Source: an uncultured Lachnospiraceae bacterium
Lineage (GTDB): Bacteria; Bacillota; Clostridia; Lachnospirales; Lachnospiraceae
Direction: 5' to 3'
Assembly: GCA_934292725.1 (NCBI GenBank)
Contig: CAKQXY010000050.1
Location: 1 to 24,025 of the forward strand
DNA: 24,025 nt
Made by a program: the position numbers and the translations under genes. This document shows, piece after piece, positions 14,110 to 23,700 of this stretch (positions are counted from its first letter, which is position 1; every line of letters starts with the position of its first letter). Below the pieces are notes generated by a model. That model was given only the letters and a program-made list of their open reading frames with translations, was not told where the DNA came from and ran no database searches.

Positions 14110-15042
14110 ATGGAAGAAAAGAACACAACTATGGGAACAACTGAGACAATGGAGGATTACAAGGATGCACTTGAGGCATCTTACCGCAGAATCCGTCCAG
14201 GTGATATCGTGACAGGAACAGTTATTGATGTAAATGATCAGGATGTGACAATTGATTTTAATTACTATGCACCGGGCAGAATCCCAGTGACTGAGTTAAG
14301 CGATGATCCAACATATCAGGTACAGGAAAATGTCGCAGTTGGTGATACACTTACTGCAACAGTTGTAAAGACAGATGATGGTGCCGGAAATATGCTTCTT
14401 TCATGCAAGGATGCGGCTGAGGAGTTGGCATGGGATAAGCTGCAGGAAGCACAGAAAACAAAGAAGGTTTATCATGTAAAGGTGGCAGGTGCCGTAAATG
14501 GCGGATGCGTAGCTTATGTAGAAGGCGTGCGCGGATTCATCCCGGCATCAAAGCTTGCATTAGAATATGTAGAGGAGCCGGCAGATTACTTAAATAAGGA
14601 ACTTGATGTTCAGGTAATCTCAGTGGATGAGGATGCAAAGAGAGTAGTTTTGTCTGCAAAGGAGCTTCTTCTGGCGAAAGTTATGGAAGAAAAGAATAAG
14701 AAGATCAACAAGTATACAGTTGGCACTGTTATGGAAGGAACAGTTGAACAGTTAAAGGATTACGGTGCATTTGTAAATATTGGTGATGGTATTACAGGCT
14801 TGGTTCATATTTCACAGATCAGCGACAGAAGATTAAAGCATCCAAGTCAGGTATTAAAGGAAGGCGATAAGGTTAAGGTAAAGATTATAAAGATCGAGAA
14901 CAATAAGATTTCCTTAAGTATCCGTGAGGCAGCTGAGCTTACAAGCCGTGAGGTAGAGGAGGAAGGACCAGCTGAGTACGAGGATAACGGTGCAGCAGCA
15001 ACAGGTCTTGGCGCACTGCTTAAGGGATTTAAGTTAAATTAA
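14110..15042 (+). CDS. S1 RNA-binding domain protein (ribosomal protein S1-like)
   Basis: A 310-residue protein with three S1 OB-fold domains at about 30-103 (RPGDIVTGTVIDVNDQDVTIDF), 118-187 (VYHVKVAGAVNGGCVAYVEG, then RGFIPASKLAL) and 201-273 (YTVGTVMEGTVEQLKDYGAF, then GLVHISQIS). The third is the most canonical. The acidic tail ends GALLKGFKLN. Such short S1 proteins in Clostridia serve as ribosomal protein S1 equivalents or RNA-binding factors; Escherichia coli S1 has six domains. GGGAGAA precedes ATG 14110, and the gene lies 31 bases after the GH3 gene and 27 bases before the sirtuin, so it may share a transcript. The name rpsA is not assigned because function cannot be told from domain count. 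Confidence 0.88.
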   Translation: MEEKNTTMGTTETMEDYKDALEASYRRIRPGDIVTGTVIDVNDQDVTIDFNYYAPGRIPVTELSDDPTYQVQENVAVGDTLTATVVKTDDGAGNMLLSCKDAAEELAWDKLQEAQKTKKVYHVKVAGAVNGGCVAYVEGVRGFIPASKLALEYVEEPADYLNKELDVQVISVDEDAKRVVLSAKELLLAKVMEEKNKKINKYTVGTVMEGTVEQLKDYGAFVNIGDGITGLVHISQISDRRLKHPSQVLKEGDKVKVKIIKIENNKISLSIREAAELTSREVEEEGPAEYEDNGAAATGLGALLKGFKLN

Positions 15043-15069
15043 GGTCTGATTTAAGAAAGGTGTGATTTT

Positions 15070-15795
15070 ATGGCAGACGAGATGGAACTTTTAAAAGAAT
15101 GGATAAAGACAAGCAAAAACATTGTATTTTTCGGAGGGGCAGGCGTGTCAACCGAGAGCAATATCCCGGATTTTAGAAGCACAGACGGTCTGTACAATCA
15201 GGAATACGCCTATCCGCCTGAAACAATTCTTAGCCACAGCTTTTACAAGAAAAAGCCAGAGGAGTTTTTTAGGTTTTATCGAAACAAAATGTTGTTTCCA
15301 AATGCACAGCCAAATGCAGCGCACAAAGCGCTTGCAAGGCTGGAGCAGCAGGGAAAATTAAAGGCAGTAATAACACAAAACATTGATGGTTTGCATCAAA
15401 AGGCAGGAAGCAGGGAAGTGCTAGAGCTTCATGGAAGTGTTCTTCGAAATTATTGCGAGCACTGCGGCAGATTCTATAGCCTGGAAGATCTTATGGAAAA
15501 GAAAGAGTTAGTGCCAAAGTGTAGCTGCGGCGGAACCATTAAACCGGATGTGGTTTTGTATGAGGAAAGTCTAAATCAGAAGACATTGGAGCAATCCGTG
15601 CGCTATATTAGTCAGGCTGACGTGCTAATTGTAGGCGGAACCTCGCTGACAGTATATCCAGCAGCAGGACTGATTGATTATTACCGGGGAAATAAGCTTG
15701 TTTTAATCAATATGGCAGCGACAGTAAAGGACGGCATGGCAGATTTGATTATAAAAAGAAAGATAGGAGAGGCACTTTCAGAGGCAGTAGAGTAA
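15070..15795 (+). CDS. cobB: Sir2-family NAD-dependent protein deacetylase
   Basis: Removes acetyl or other acyl groups from protein lysines using NAD, giving nicotinamide and O-acyl-ADP-ribose. The 241-residue product has the NAD-binding motif GGAGVSTESNIPDFRS (about residues 22-37), TQNIDGLHQKAGS and the catalytic His in LELHGSV. The zinc site is CEHC plus CSC (CEHCGRFYS and PKCSCGGTIKPDVV), and GGTSLTVYPAAGL closes the Rossmann fold. All expected residues are present, so it should be active. AGAAAGG precedes ATG 15070. The DUF951 gene follows after 31 bases. Confidence 0.95.
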   Translation: MADEMELLKEWIKTSKNIVFFGGAGVSTESNIPDFRSTDGLYNQEYAYPPETILSHSFYKKKPEEFFRFYRNKMLFPNAQPNAAHKALARLEQQGKLKAVITQNIDGLHQKAGSREVLELHGSVLRNYCEHCGRFYSLEDLMEKKELVPKCSCGGTIKPDVVLYEESLNQKTLEQSVRYISQADVLIVGGTSLTVYPAAGLIDYYRGNKLVLINMAATVKDGMADLIIKRKIGEALSEAVE

Positions 15796-15826
15796 GCTTT
15801 TGAAGGCCTGTCTTAGGAGTATGAAA

Positions 15827-16009
15827 ATGGATTTTGAGGTTGGAGATAGAATTATCATGAAAAAACCGCACCCATGCGGAAGCAAGGAATGGGAAGTTTT
15901 GCGTGTTGGAATAGACTTTCGTATTCGCTGCTGTGGATGCGATCACCAGATCATGGTGCCGAGAAAGCTTGTAGAAAAGAATACTAAAAGTATTAAAAAG
16001 GCGGAATAA
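15827..16009 (+). CDS. DUF951 family protein
   Basis: A 60-residue basic protein matching the small DUF951 family: MDFEVGDRIIMKKPHPCGS, then WEVLRVGIDFRIRCCGC and MVPRKLVEKN. The Cys residues (HPCGS and RCCGC) could bind metal, and the fold is probably a small beta-barrel. ATG 15827 is chosen because AGGAG (15815-15819) lies seven bases upstream; ATG 15821 is only one base from that site. DUF951 genes commonly lie just before rpsF in Firmicutes, as here, which suggests a link to translation. The role is unknown. Confidence 0.9.
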   Translation: MDFEVGDRIIMKKPHPCGSKEWEVLRVGIDFRIRCCGCDHQIMVPRKLVEKNTKSIKKAE

Positions 16010-16018
16010 GAGTCCAAG

Positions 16019-16182
16019 AAAAGTTCACGGAACGCCCATTCACAAAACCGCACTAACGTGCTTTCGTTGCTTCGCAACTTTGTTTTGTTCATTAACGGGC
16101 GTTCACTTCGTTCAGCTGATTCGTCCAATCCTCATGCAAGCATGGGATTTGTACGAACACATCTGAACGCGTGAACTTTTTT
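16019..16182 (+). other. Multibranched palindromic RNA-like element ending as a terminator
   Basis: The outer stem is AAAAGTTCACG (16019-16029) with CGTGAACTTTT (16170-16180), followed by more T. Inside are two branches. Branch 1: GAACGCCC (16030-16037)/GGGCGTTC (16097-16104), then ACAAAAC (16042-16048)/GTTTTGT (16082-16088), enclosing two small hairpins, GCAC-TAAC-GTGC (16050-16061) and GTTGC-TTC-GCAAC (16066-16078). Branch 2: GTTCAG (16110-16115)/CTGAAC (16163-16168), TTCGT/ACGAA, AATCC/GGATT and CATGC/GCATG (16133-16144). This nested complementarity indicates a folded RNA or a palindromic intergenic repeat. It closes the DUF951 transcript and lies just before the rpsF promoter. Confidence 0.8.
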
Positions 16183-16194
16183 ATAAAAAAGTGC

Positions 16195-16223
16195 TTGCAT
16201 TTTCTTTGCAGATATGGTAGAGT
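16195..16223 (+). promoter_or_regulatory. Promoter of rpsF-ssb-rpsR
   Basis: TTGCAT (16195-16200), a 17-base spacer and TAGAGT (16218-16223). It leaves a leader of about 70 bases before rpsF. Confidence 0.75.
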
Positions 16224-16248
16224 TAAAAACTGTGATGTAATATCATAT

Positions 16249-16290
16249 CCTTGCTCTCCAGTAGGTGGAGGGCCAGAGACCAGAAGGAGG
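16249..16290 (+). promoter_or_regulatory. rpsF leader hairpin, possible S6:S18 autoregulatory site
   Basis: The leader contains CTCCA (16256-16260) and TGGAG (16266-16270) around GTAGG, flanked by CCTT (16249-16252) and AAGG (16284-16287), which overlaps the ribosome binding site AAGGAGG. In several bacteria the S6:S18 complex represses its own operon by binding an rpsF leader structure. I did not find the CCG trinucleotide I associate with that motif, so the assignment is tentative. Confidence 0.35.
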
Positions 16291-16298
16291 TAGAAAAC

Positions 16299-16586
16299 AT
16301 GAATAAGTACGAGTTAGCAGTTGTATTAAGTGCAAAGCTTGAGGAAGAAGAGAGAGCTGCAGCAATCGAGAAGGTACAGGGCTACATCACCCGTTACAAC
16401 GGCGTTGTTACCAACGTTGATGATTGGGGTAAGAAGAGACTGGCTTATGAGATTCAGAAGTCTAAAGAGGCTTACTATTACTTCATCCAGTTTGATGGTG
16501 ATGCAGAGTGTCCAGGTGAAGTTGAGAGACACATCCGCATTATGGAACCGGTTGTCAGATATCTTTGCGTTAAGCAGGAAGCGTAA
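16299..16586 (+). CDS. rpsF: 30S ribosomal protein bS6
   Basis: The 95-residue ribosomal protein of the small-subunit platform, which pairs with bS18. Typical segments are MNKYELAVVLSAKLEEEE, VTNVDDWGKKRLAYEIQK, EAYYYFIQFDG and HIRIMEPVVRYLCVK. ATG 16299 is placed by AAGGAGG (16284-16290) eight bases upstream; the open frame extends back to 16251 but that part is leader. It is the first gene of the conserved rpsF-ssb-rpsR operon, with its own promoter. Confidence 0.98.
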   Translation: MNKYELAVVLSAKLEEEERAAAIEKVQGYITRYNGVVTNVDDWGKKRLAYEIQKSKEAYYYFIQFDGDAECPGEVERHIRIMEPVVRYLCVKQEA

Positions 16587-16641
16587 GCAGGGCGCTTAGG
16601 CATCAGGCTTAAGCATTTTAGAAAGGGCATGGTTATTAACT

Positions 16642-17106
16642 ATGAATAAAGTTATTTTAATGGGAAGACTTACCCGAGACCCAGAAGTTCGTTACTCACA
16701 GGGAGAACGCCAGATGGCTATTGCAAGATATACACTGGCTGTAGATCGCAGAGGACGCGCAAATACATCCAATGGTGAGCAGACAGCTGACTTTATTCAG
16801 TGTGTAGCATTTGACCGTTCAGCAGAGTTCGCTGAGAAATATTTTCATCAGGGAACAAAGCTAGTGGTTACCGGACGCATTCAGACCGGCAGCTATACCA
16901 ATAAGGATGGCCAGAAAGTTTATACGACAGATGTGATTGTTGAGGATCAGGAGTTTGCAGAGAGCAAGTCAGCAAGTGCAGGTTCAGACAATGGCGGTTA
17001 CAGACCGGCAATGTCTCAGTCCAGACCAGAGCCGGCAAGCGCAGTTGCAAGCGGATTTATGAACATCCCAGACGGCGTAGAAGACGAAGGACTTCCATTT
17101 AACTAA
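16642..17106 (+). CDS. ssb: Single-stranded DNA-binding protein
   Basis: Binds and protects single-stranded DNA in replication and repair, normally as a tetramer. The 154-residue product has the OB fold at about 1-105 (MNKVILMGRLTRDPEVRY, ADFIQCVAFDRSAEFAEKYF, KLVVTGRIQTGSYTNKDGQ), a flexible Ser/Ala/Pro-rich linker, and the acidic protein-interaction tip EDEGLPFN. The final Asn after Pro-Phe is one residue beyond the classic ending. Its location between rpsF and rpsR is the standard Firmicutes order. The ribosome binding site AAAGGG (16622-16627) is unusually far (14 bases) from ATG 16642; a six-codon reading starting at ATG 16630 overlaps this start. Confidence 0.98.
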   Translation: MNKVILMGRLTRDPEVRYSQGERQMAIARYTLAVDRRGRANTSNGEQTADFIQCVAFDRSAEFAEKYFHQGTKLVVTGRIQTGSYTNKDGQKVYTTDVIVEDQEFAESKSASAGSDNGGYRPAMSQSRPEPASAVASGFMNIPDGVEDEGLPFN

Positions 17107-17190
17107 TGATGTCAAAGACAGACGGAGAAAACGTCCATAATCAAAGCGAAAATCGCTTGATAGATTGAAAATCAAAAAGGAGAGAAGAAC

Positions 17191-17454
17191 ATGGCTTACA
17201 ATAAGGCAGAAAAAACTGATTCCTCCATGAAGAGAAGAGCACCTCGCAGAAGAAAGAAGGTTTGCGTATTCTGTGGAGAGAACAACGGCGTTATCGATTA
17301 CAAGAACGTTGCAATGTTAAAGAAGTATGTTTCCGAGAGAGGAAAGATCCTTCCGAGAAGAATTACCGGAACTTGTGCAAAGCATCAGAGAGCAATGACC
17401 GTAGCTATCAAGAGAGCTCGTCATATCGCACTTATGCCATATACAGTAGAGTAA
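17191..17454 (+). CDS. rpsR: 30S ribosomal protein bS18
   Basis: The 87-residue small-subunit protein that binds 16S rRNA beside bS6. Core segments are RRRKKVCVFCGENNG, IDYKNVAMLKKYVSERGKI, LPRRITGTCAKHQRAMTVAI and KRARHIALMPYTVE. Cys residues in CVFCG and GTC suggest a zinc-binding form of S18. Start ATG 17191 follows AAAGGAGAG. The 84-base gap from ssb contains a small hairpin (CAAAGCG/CGCTTG near 17143-17159) without a T-run. A strong terminator ends the operon. Confidence 0.97.
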   Translation: MAYNKAEKTDSSMKRRAPRRRKKVCVFCGENNGVIDYKNVAMLKKYVSERGKILPRRITGTCAKHQRAMTVAIKRARHIALMPYTVE

Positions 17455-17501
17455 TCAGATATAAAAATAAAAAATCTGGTGTAAGAACTAGATTATTGAA
17501 G

Positions 17502-17528
17502 AGAGCGCACGAAAGTGCGCTCTTTTTT
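17502..17528 (+). terminator. Intrinsic terminator of rpsF-ssb-rpsR
   Basis: AGAGCGCAC (17502-17510) and GTGCGCTCT (17515-17523) pair perfectly around the GAAA tetraloop, followed by T residues to 17528. Confidence 0.96.
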
Positions 17529-17544
17529 CATACTTTGGTATGAT

Positions 17545-17642
17545 TTACATTTTGTGTAAGTGACCGTATACTTAAAATTAGAATAGGTTTCATGAAAAAC
17601 GTGTAAAAATTTAACATGAAACGCTCGTTTAGACAGTATAAA
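17545..17642 (+). promoter_or_regulatory. Promoter region of the giant surface protein
   Basis: Two promoter-like signals are visible. One is TTACAT (17545-17550) with TATACT (17567-17572) at 16 bases. The other is a good -10 TATAAA (17637-17642) without a recognisable -35. Between them a perfect inverted repeat, GTTTCATG (17587-17594) and CATGAAAC (17615-17622), has its right arm where the missing -35 would be. This could be an operator or activator site controlling the adhesin. The rest of 17529-17743 holds nothing else clear. Confidence 0.5.
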
Positions 17643-17743
17643 ATATAGTGACCATTAGGAGATTCTTTATGTGTCGTCTTTATGGGAAATTAGATGATGT
17701 GACAGAGAGAAACTCCTTGGTGCTGGAAAAGGGAGGAAAAAGT

Positions 17744-20700
17744 ATGCGGAAAGAAAAGAAAAAAATGTCAATCAAAAGGCGTATAGCGGCAGCGGCATTA
17801 GCAGCTTTTGTTGGCGTATCTAGTTTGAATGTCAGTATTCCGGGATTTTCAACTGTGATTACAGATGCCGATGAGACAGAAATTGCCAGTCAGCTATCAG
17901 AGGAAACACCAGAAACAACAGAGGAAGAGACAACAGTCGAATCCACTATAGCAGCGGCACTAGCAGCAGAAGCACCTGCACCGGTGGCACCAGCAGCAGA
18001 GGAACCAACGCCAGAGCCGATAGTGGTAGCGGCGCCAACGCCAGAGCCGACAGCAGTAGAAGCGCCAACGCCAGAGCCGACAGTAGTAGAAGCGCCAACG
18101 CCAGAGCCAACAGTAGTAGAAGCGCCAACGCCAGAGCCAACAGTAGTAGAAGCGCCAACGCCAGAGCCAACAGTAGTAGAAGAACCAACGCCAGAGCCAA
18201 CGGCAGCAGAGGAACCTACTACGCCAGAGCCGACAGTAGTAGAGGCACCAACAGTAGAGGAACCTACGATAGAGGAAGCCGAAACAACCGACGAAGAGGA
18301 GACTATTCTGTCAGTGGAAGAGACCGAAGAAGAAACTGAGGTAGAAACAGAAAAAGCGACAGAAGAAGAAACAGAGCCAGAGACTGATGAGGATGATCTG
18401 CTGTCAAATGCTCCAGTAATATTTGGTTTGAGAAGCGCTAACGGGTTAATGCTCACAGCAGGAGGGGCAATTCCATGGTTGGATGGCTACATTGATGAAG
18501 TTACTGTAAGTAGGAGAATAGGAGATTCTTGGGTAGCGGTGAATGAAATCACATCAGGCCATAATGTGAGAATTGATTTGAAGTATACCCTTCCAGATAA
18601 ACTTATTACAAGTCAGTCACGTAAAATCCAGTATCAGCTTCCAAACGTAATTAAAATTGATAATCCGCCATTAGAGGGTGAATTGAAGGATTCTTCAAAG
18701 CAGCCAGTCGGAACATTCAGTATTGATGCAAATGGTCTTGTTACATTTGAATACAGTAAGGAATTTAGCGAAGATGAGAAAGCATTTAGCGGAGACTTTT
18801 TCTTTGAATGTAAAGTAGGTTCAAGGAAAACTCAAGAAGAAGTAACATTTAGCTTTCCAGGAAAAGGAGAGGTAAAATATACTATAAAGCCGTCTTCCTT
18901 AGCGTTTGATATAAAGACTACGAAAACGGCAAGTGGCGTAGTTCAAGATAGAGATGGTGAATGGTATGTAACTTATACAATGACCATTTCATCTAAAAAG
19001 GGAACAGGCAAAGATATTGAGGTTTTCGATTACTTTGATAATAATATTGTAGGCAGTCAGACGAAACAGGTTATTCGGCTGAACAGTATTTCGATTCAGG
19101 ATAACAACGGCAACAATGTAGAAAATATTCAAATTGAGCAATATGAAAATAGTGGTTTTGTGACAACACTTCCAAAGCTGGAAGCAGGTCAAAAATATAC
19201 AATAACGTGTGTAGCATTAGTAAATAAGCAGCTGCTTTCAACATCAGCTACAACAAATCTTAAGCTGAATAAAAATATTTTCTATGTAAGAAGCGGCAAA
19301 AATGAGCATAGTTCATATGCAGAAGCAGAATATAGCAGAAATGTTATTAAAAAGACTTCTGAAAAACAAGAAGATGGAAGTTATAAGTATACTGTCACCA
19401 TAAATGAAAGTCAGGAAAATTTAAAAGGTCTTACTATAAAAGATACTTTTAAGTTAGATGGCACAGTAATTGACATCAATGATATTAGATATTTTTATGT
19501 TGATGTGCAGGGCGGAAGCAATCCTGGAATTACAAAGGAAAATTTCTTTAGTACCGGATATAAATTTGAGAACAATTTTAATAACAAAATTGTGATTACA
19601 TATAGCTATTATCCGCCGGCTAATGAAACAAATGCTGAGAAGAAACTTGTAAACCGCATAGAAATTGGTCCTAATACTTGGGGAGAAGTAGAAGACACCA
19701 TTGGCATCATCGGTTATCTTGATAAAACCCATGATGAAAATCAGGTTGTTAAGAAAGACGGATATGTTGAAGTTCCGTATTTGGTCACAGTAACAGTGAA
19801 TGATGGTATTGCAGAAGGAGCAACGCTTACTGATACACTGAATCAGGATCATATACAGTCGTTATTAACACCAGTTACTGTAAACGGTATAGATGCATCT
19901 GATTATACAATTCAATATTGGGGTAAAGACGGAGCATTAGTTAATGAATTTGCAGAAGGAATGATTGGCTTTAAGGTGACATTTAAGGCGATTACACATG
20001 AAAAGGCACAAAAGATCAACTTTGAGTACAAGGTAAAAGCTGAGTTTGCAAGTTATCCGGCTGGAACATTTAGGTATGATAATGTAGCAGTTTTCGCCAG
20101 TGGCTCAATCAATCAGACAAAGACAGATTCATATACATATACAAAGCACGCATTTTTACTGAAAAAGGTATCAAGATATTCAAGTGGTTACCAAACGAGC
20201 ATTGGTGAAGTAAAAGAAAGTGATTTGACAGATGGCAAGCTTTATTACGAATTAGAAATAAAGCCAGCTGAGAGAAATCTGAAAGATGAATTTATTGTTA
20301 CAGATACACTTCCAGAGGGAGCAGTTTATGTTGAAGATTCATTTAATGCAAGCCCGACAACATTGAATCAAATGAGTGTCAGTGAAGATGGCAGAACTTT
20401 GACCTTTACTATTCCAAAGGAAGTATATGTCAATAAAGATGGAAGCTATAAGCAAGATGTTTTGTATATTCATTATGCAATTCAGATTTCCAACGCAAAC
20501 CTTTTAGGTTCACAGCAGGAGTTGATAAACTTTACAAATACAGCAACTTCTGGTGAAGATGAAGCAAGTGTAACTGTTCCAGTGCTGTTTGAGGAAAAAG
20601 AAATTGAAAAGGACGATGTTATTGATAAGAAGGGCTTCCAGAATAACAGTGACATCACCTATACAATTGTAGTAAACAAAAATCGTTTAGATCTGATTCC

Positions 20701-23700
20701 AAATAAGGATAAGATTACACTGAATGATGTTTTGAAATGTGATGTAGATGAGTCAAAGATTCAGGATATTACACTGGTTGGAAATGTAGTTTCTGTTTAT
20801 GAGTATGATGCAGGCAAGCCTGATGGTAAGGGTGCACCTGTAAGCAAAAACCTTTATACATACCAGTATAATGAGAAAACACATAATATTAGTATGGTAC
20901 TTCCTGATTCAGCAGCGTTTGTTGTAGAGTATACATATCGTTTTGAATTTACATCAAATTATGCAGGACAAACAATAACAATTAAGAATAATGTAGAACT
21001 GGTCGGTTCTTATATAAAAGAAATCAGTACACAGTGGAAGAATCAGAGTGCTGGCGGATCAGTTGCAAAATATAATTCTTTAATTGTTTACAAGGTAGAA
21101 AAGGGAAATGAAGATGAAAAACTGAGTGGTGCAAAATTTAACCTCTATAAATATAATGATGGCAGTTTTTCACTGATTCAGAGTGATATTGAAATCCCTG
21201 TTACTGGCTGCAAGTTTGTTTCTGATAAAACAGATGAAGATATGATGGCTGCAACTGATATTGCAGTTGAAGAGAATGTATTGTATTATCTCGAAGAAAT
21301 CCAGGCTCCAAGTGGATATAAGATTGAAGCAGGACATGAAAAGTTTTACTTTGCATTAGGTACGTACGGAAAATCTATCAAGGATTTAAAGGCTGCAGTT
21401 GCAAAAGCAGTAAAGGCAGCAGACATTACAGTAAATGATGTACATTTTGCCAACACAAATGCAATTGTAAATATCGAGAATGAGATTGAGGATGGAGCAG
21501 TCAGAATCCAGAAAGTATGGCTGAATCATGATGGCAGTGAAATGCAGGCATCTGAGAGCAGTATATCTGTAGGATTGTATAAGACACATCATCGTTATAC
21601 AGATGCTCAGCCAGTTGAAGTTGAAGTTTCTTATAAAGGAAACGGAATGAGCAGTCCGCAGCTTGCTTTTGCAAGTACTGAATACTACAAGATTGGTACA
21701 AATCTGACAGTTACAGGATATTTAAATGAAGGCTGGAGAAAGAACTGGGGAGGCTGGGATTTTGCTTCAACACAAATGACAGCACGTTTGTATATCAACG
21801 GAGATGATCGCGGTGAGCTGAATATTGAAAATGTATATTCAGTAACGCATAGCGAGATTGTAAGCAGCACACTTAATAAGATTAGTATTGTAGTTACAGC
21901 CAATACATATAATTCAATTTTAGATGTTAATAAGCCGGGCAAGGTTAGTGGAACAATAGCAACAATATCCGCAGGTGATATGGAATTTGTCCGGAATGTA
22001 ACTATTGATAGTCATAATAACTGGACAGCAGTAGTATCTGATTTGCCGGCAAAGGAAAATGACGGAGAAGATATTTATTACTATGTAACAGAGTTTAGTT
22101 TGTATGGTTATACTATTTCTTATCAGAATAATGGTGTTTTAGCCGGTGTTGGAGGAAATCCAATTGTTGTAATAAATAAGGCAGATGAGGAAGTGAAAAC
22201 AGCTTCATTTAGTATCAACAAGGTGGATGCATCAACGTCAACGCCGCAGCCGCTTGAAGGAGCAAGTTTTGCACTGTACCGTGCAGTGAAGAACGACCAG
22301 AATCAGTGGATTAGAGTTGGTTTGCCAATTGCAACAGCAATTAGTAATGCAAGTGGAACAGGAGTGGCATTCTCAGGACTGATTCCAGGTGAATATTTAC
22401 TTTATGAGACAAGTGCTCCTACGGGATATGTAACACCAAGCGAACCATGGAGAATTACAGTAAATAATGATTGTGTAGTTGATGCGCATGGTTTGCAGGC
22501 AATTAGTGATAGTACATATATAATTGAGAATGGTAAGTACCCAGGTATTCTTTCTATTACTAAAAAGGTTGAAGGATACGAAATGGAAGAGGGTATGCAC
22601 TATTATATCAAGGTTACTCTTACAGATGCAGAAGATAAGCCTTTAACAGGAAGCTTCAATGGAATAAGACTTGAAAATGGTTCTGCTATCTATGAGCTTG
22701 TAAAGGATGCAACTATTACATTTACAGGTCTTCCATTAGGAACGAAGTATACTGTGGAAGAGGTAAATTTTGATGGAACAGCTTTAACTGGAGAGGAAGG
22801 ATATACATCAAGTCTTTCATCAAATGCAGCAGGAACAATTGACAAAGAAGCAGGCACTGTAGTTGTAAATGTAACTATAACTAATATCTATGAGATACCA
22901 GAGACGAGTGCAGTTATCTCTGTAAAGAAGATAGTAGACGGAACTGGTTACAATCAAGATGAAGCCTTTGAATTTACATTAAGTGCAGCAGAAGAAGGTA
23001 TACCAATGCCAACAGAAACTGGCAATAAGGTTTCTATAAAGGCAGGTGAGACTGGAAGCTTCGGATCAATCACATATACAGATACAGGCATATATTACTA
23101 CACTGTAAAGGAAACCAAGGGTTCAACTGTTGGAATGAGTTACGATGAAACAGAATATCCAGTAACAGTAGTGGTATCTATGAATGATGAACGCAAGCTG
23201 ACAGCATCTGTATATTATAATGTTGTGATGACAGATATACCTGAAGTTGAAATTGATGCAAGAGCCTTAGTTGTAACGAATACATACAGAGTTACAAGTG
23301 TATCAGGAACCAAGACCTGGAGAGCGCCAGAAGGAACCAAACTTCCAGAAAGCATCACAGTAATCTTGAAACGTAACGGAGAGTCAGTTGCTAGAAAGAA
23401 AGTAACAGCAGACGACGACTGGAGCTATGAGTTTACAGATCTTCCAATGTATGATGACGATGGAGCTGCATATACCTATGAGGTAGATGAAGAGCCAGTA
23501 ACAGGATACATCACAACTATAAGAGAAACCGACCTGATTAACACAATAACAGGAACCACAAGTGTATCAGGAACCAAGACCTGGAAAGCGCCAGAAGGAA
23601 CAGATCTTCCAGAAAGCATCACAGTAATCCTGAAACGTAACGGAAGTCGATTTGACACAAAGAAAGTAACAGCAGCGGACGACTGGAGCTATGAGTTTAC

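Noticed and set aside
16251..16298. Extended rpsF N-terminus from TTG 16251
   Set aside because: That segment is the leader with a hairpin and the AAGGAGG site; ATG 16299 gives the normal bS6 N-terminus.
18005..18247. Possible CRISPR array because of 30-base repeats
   Set aside because: The units are directly adjacent without spacers and are in frame within the adhesin.
17890..18456. Minus-strand reading frame rich in Ser, Val and Gly
   Set aside because: It is the antisense of the PTPEP repeat array; its apparent repeats come from the coding strand.
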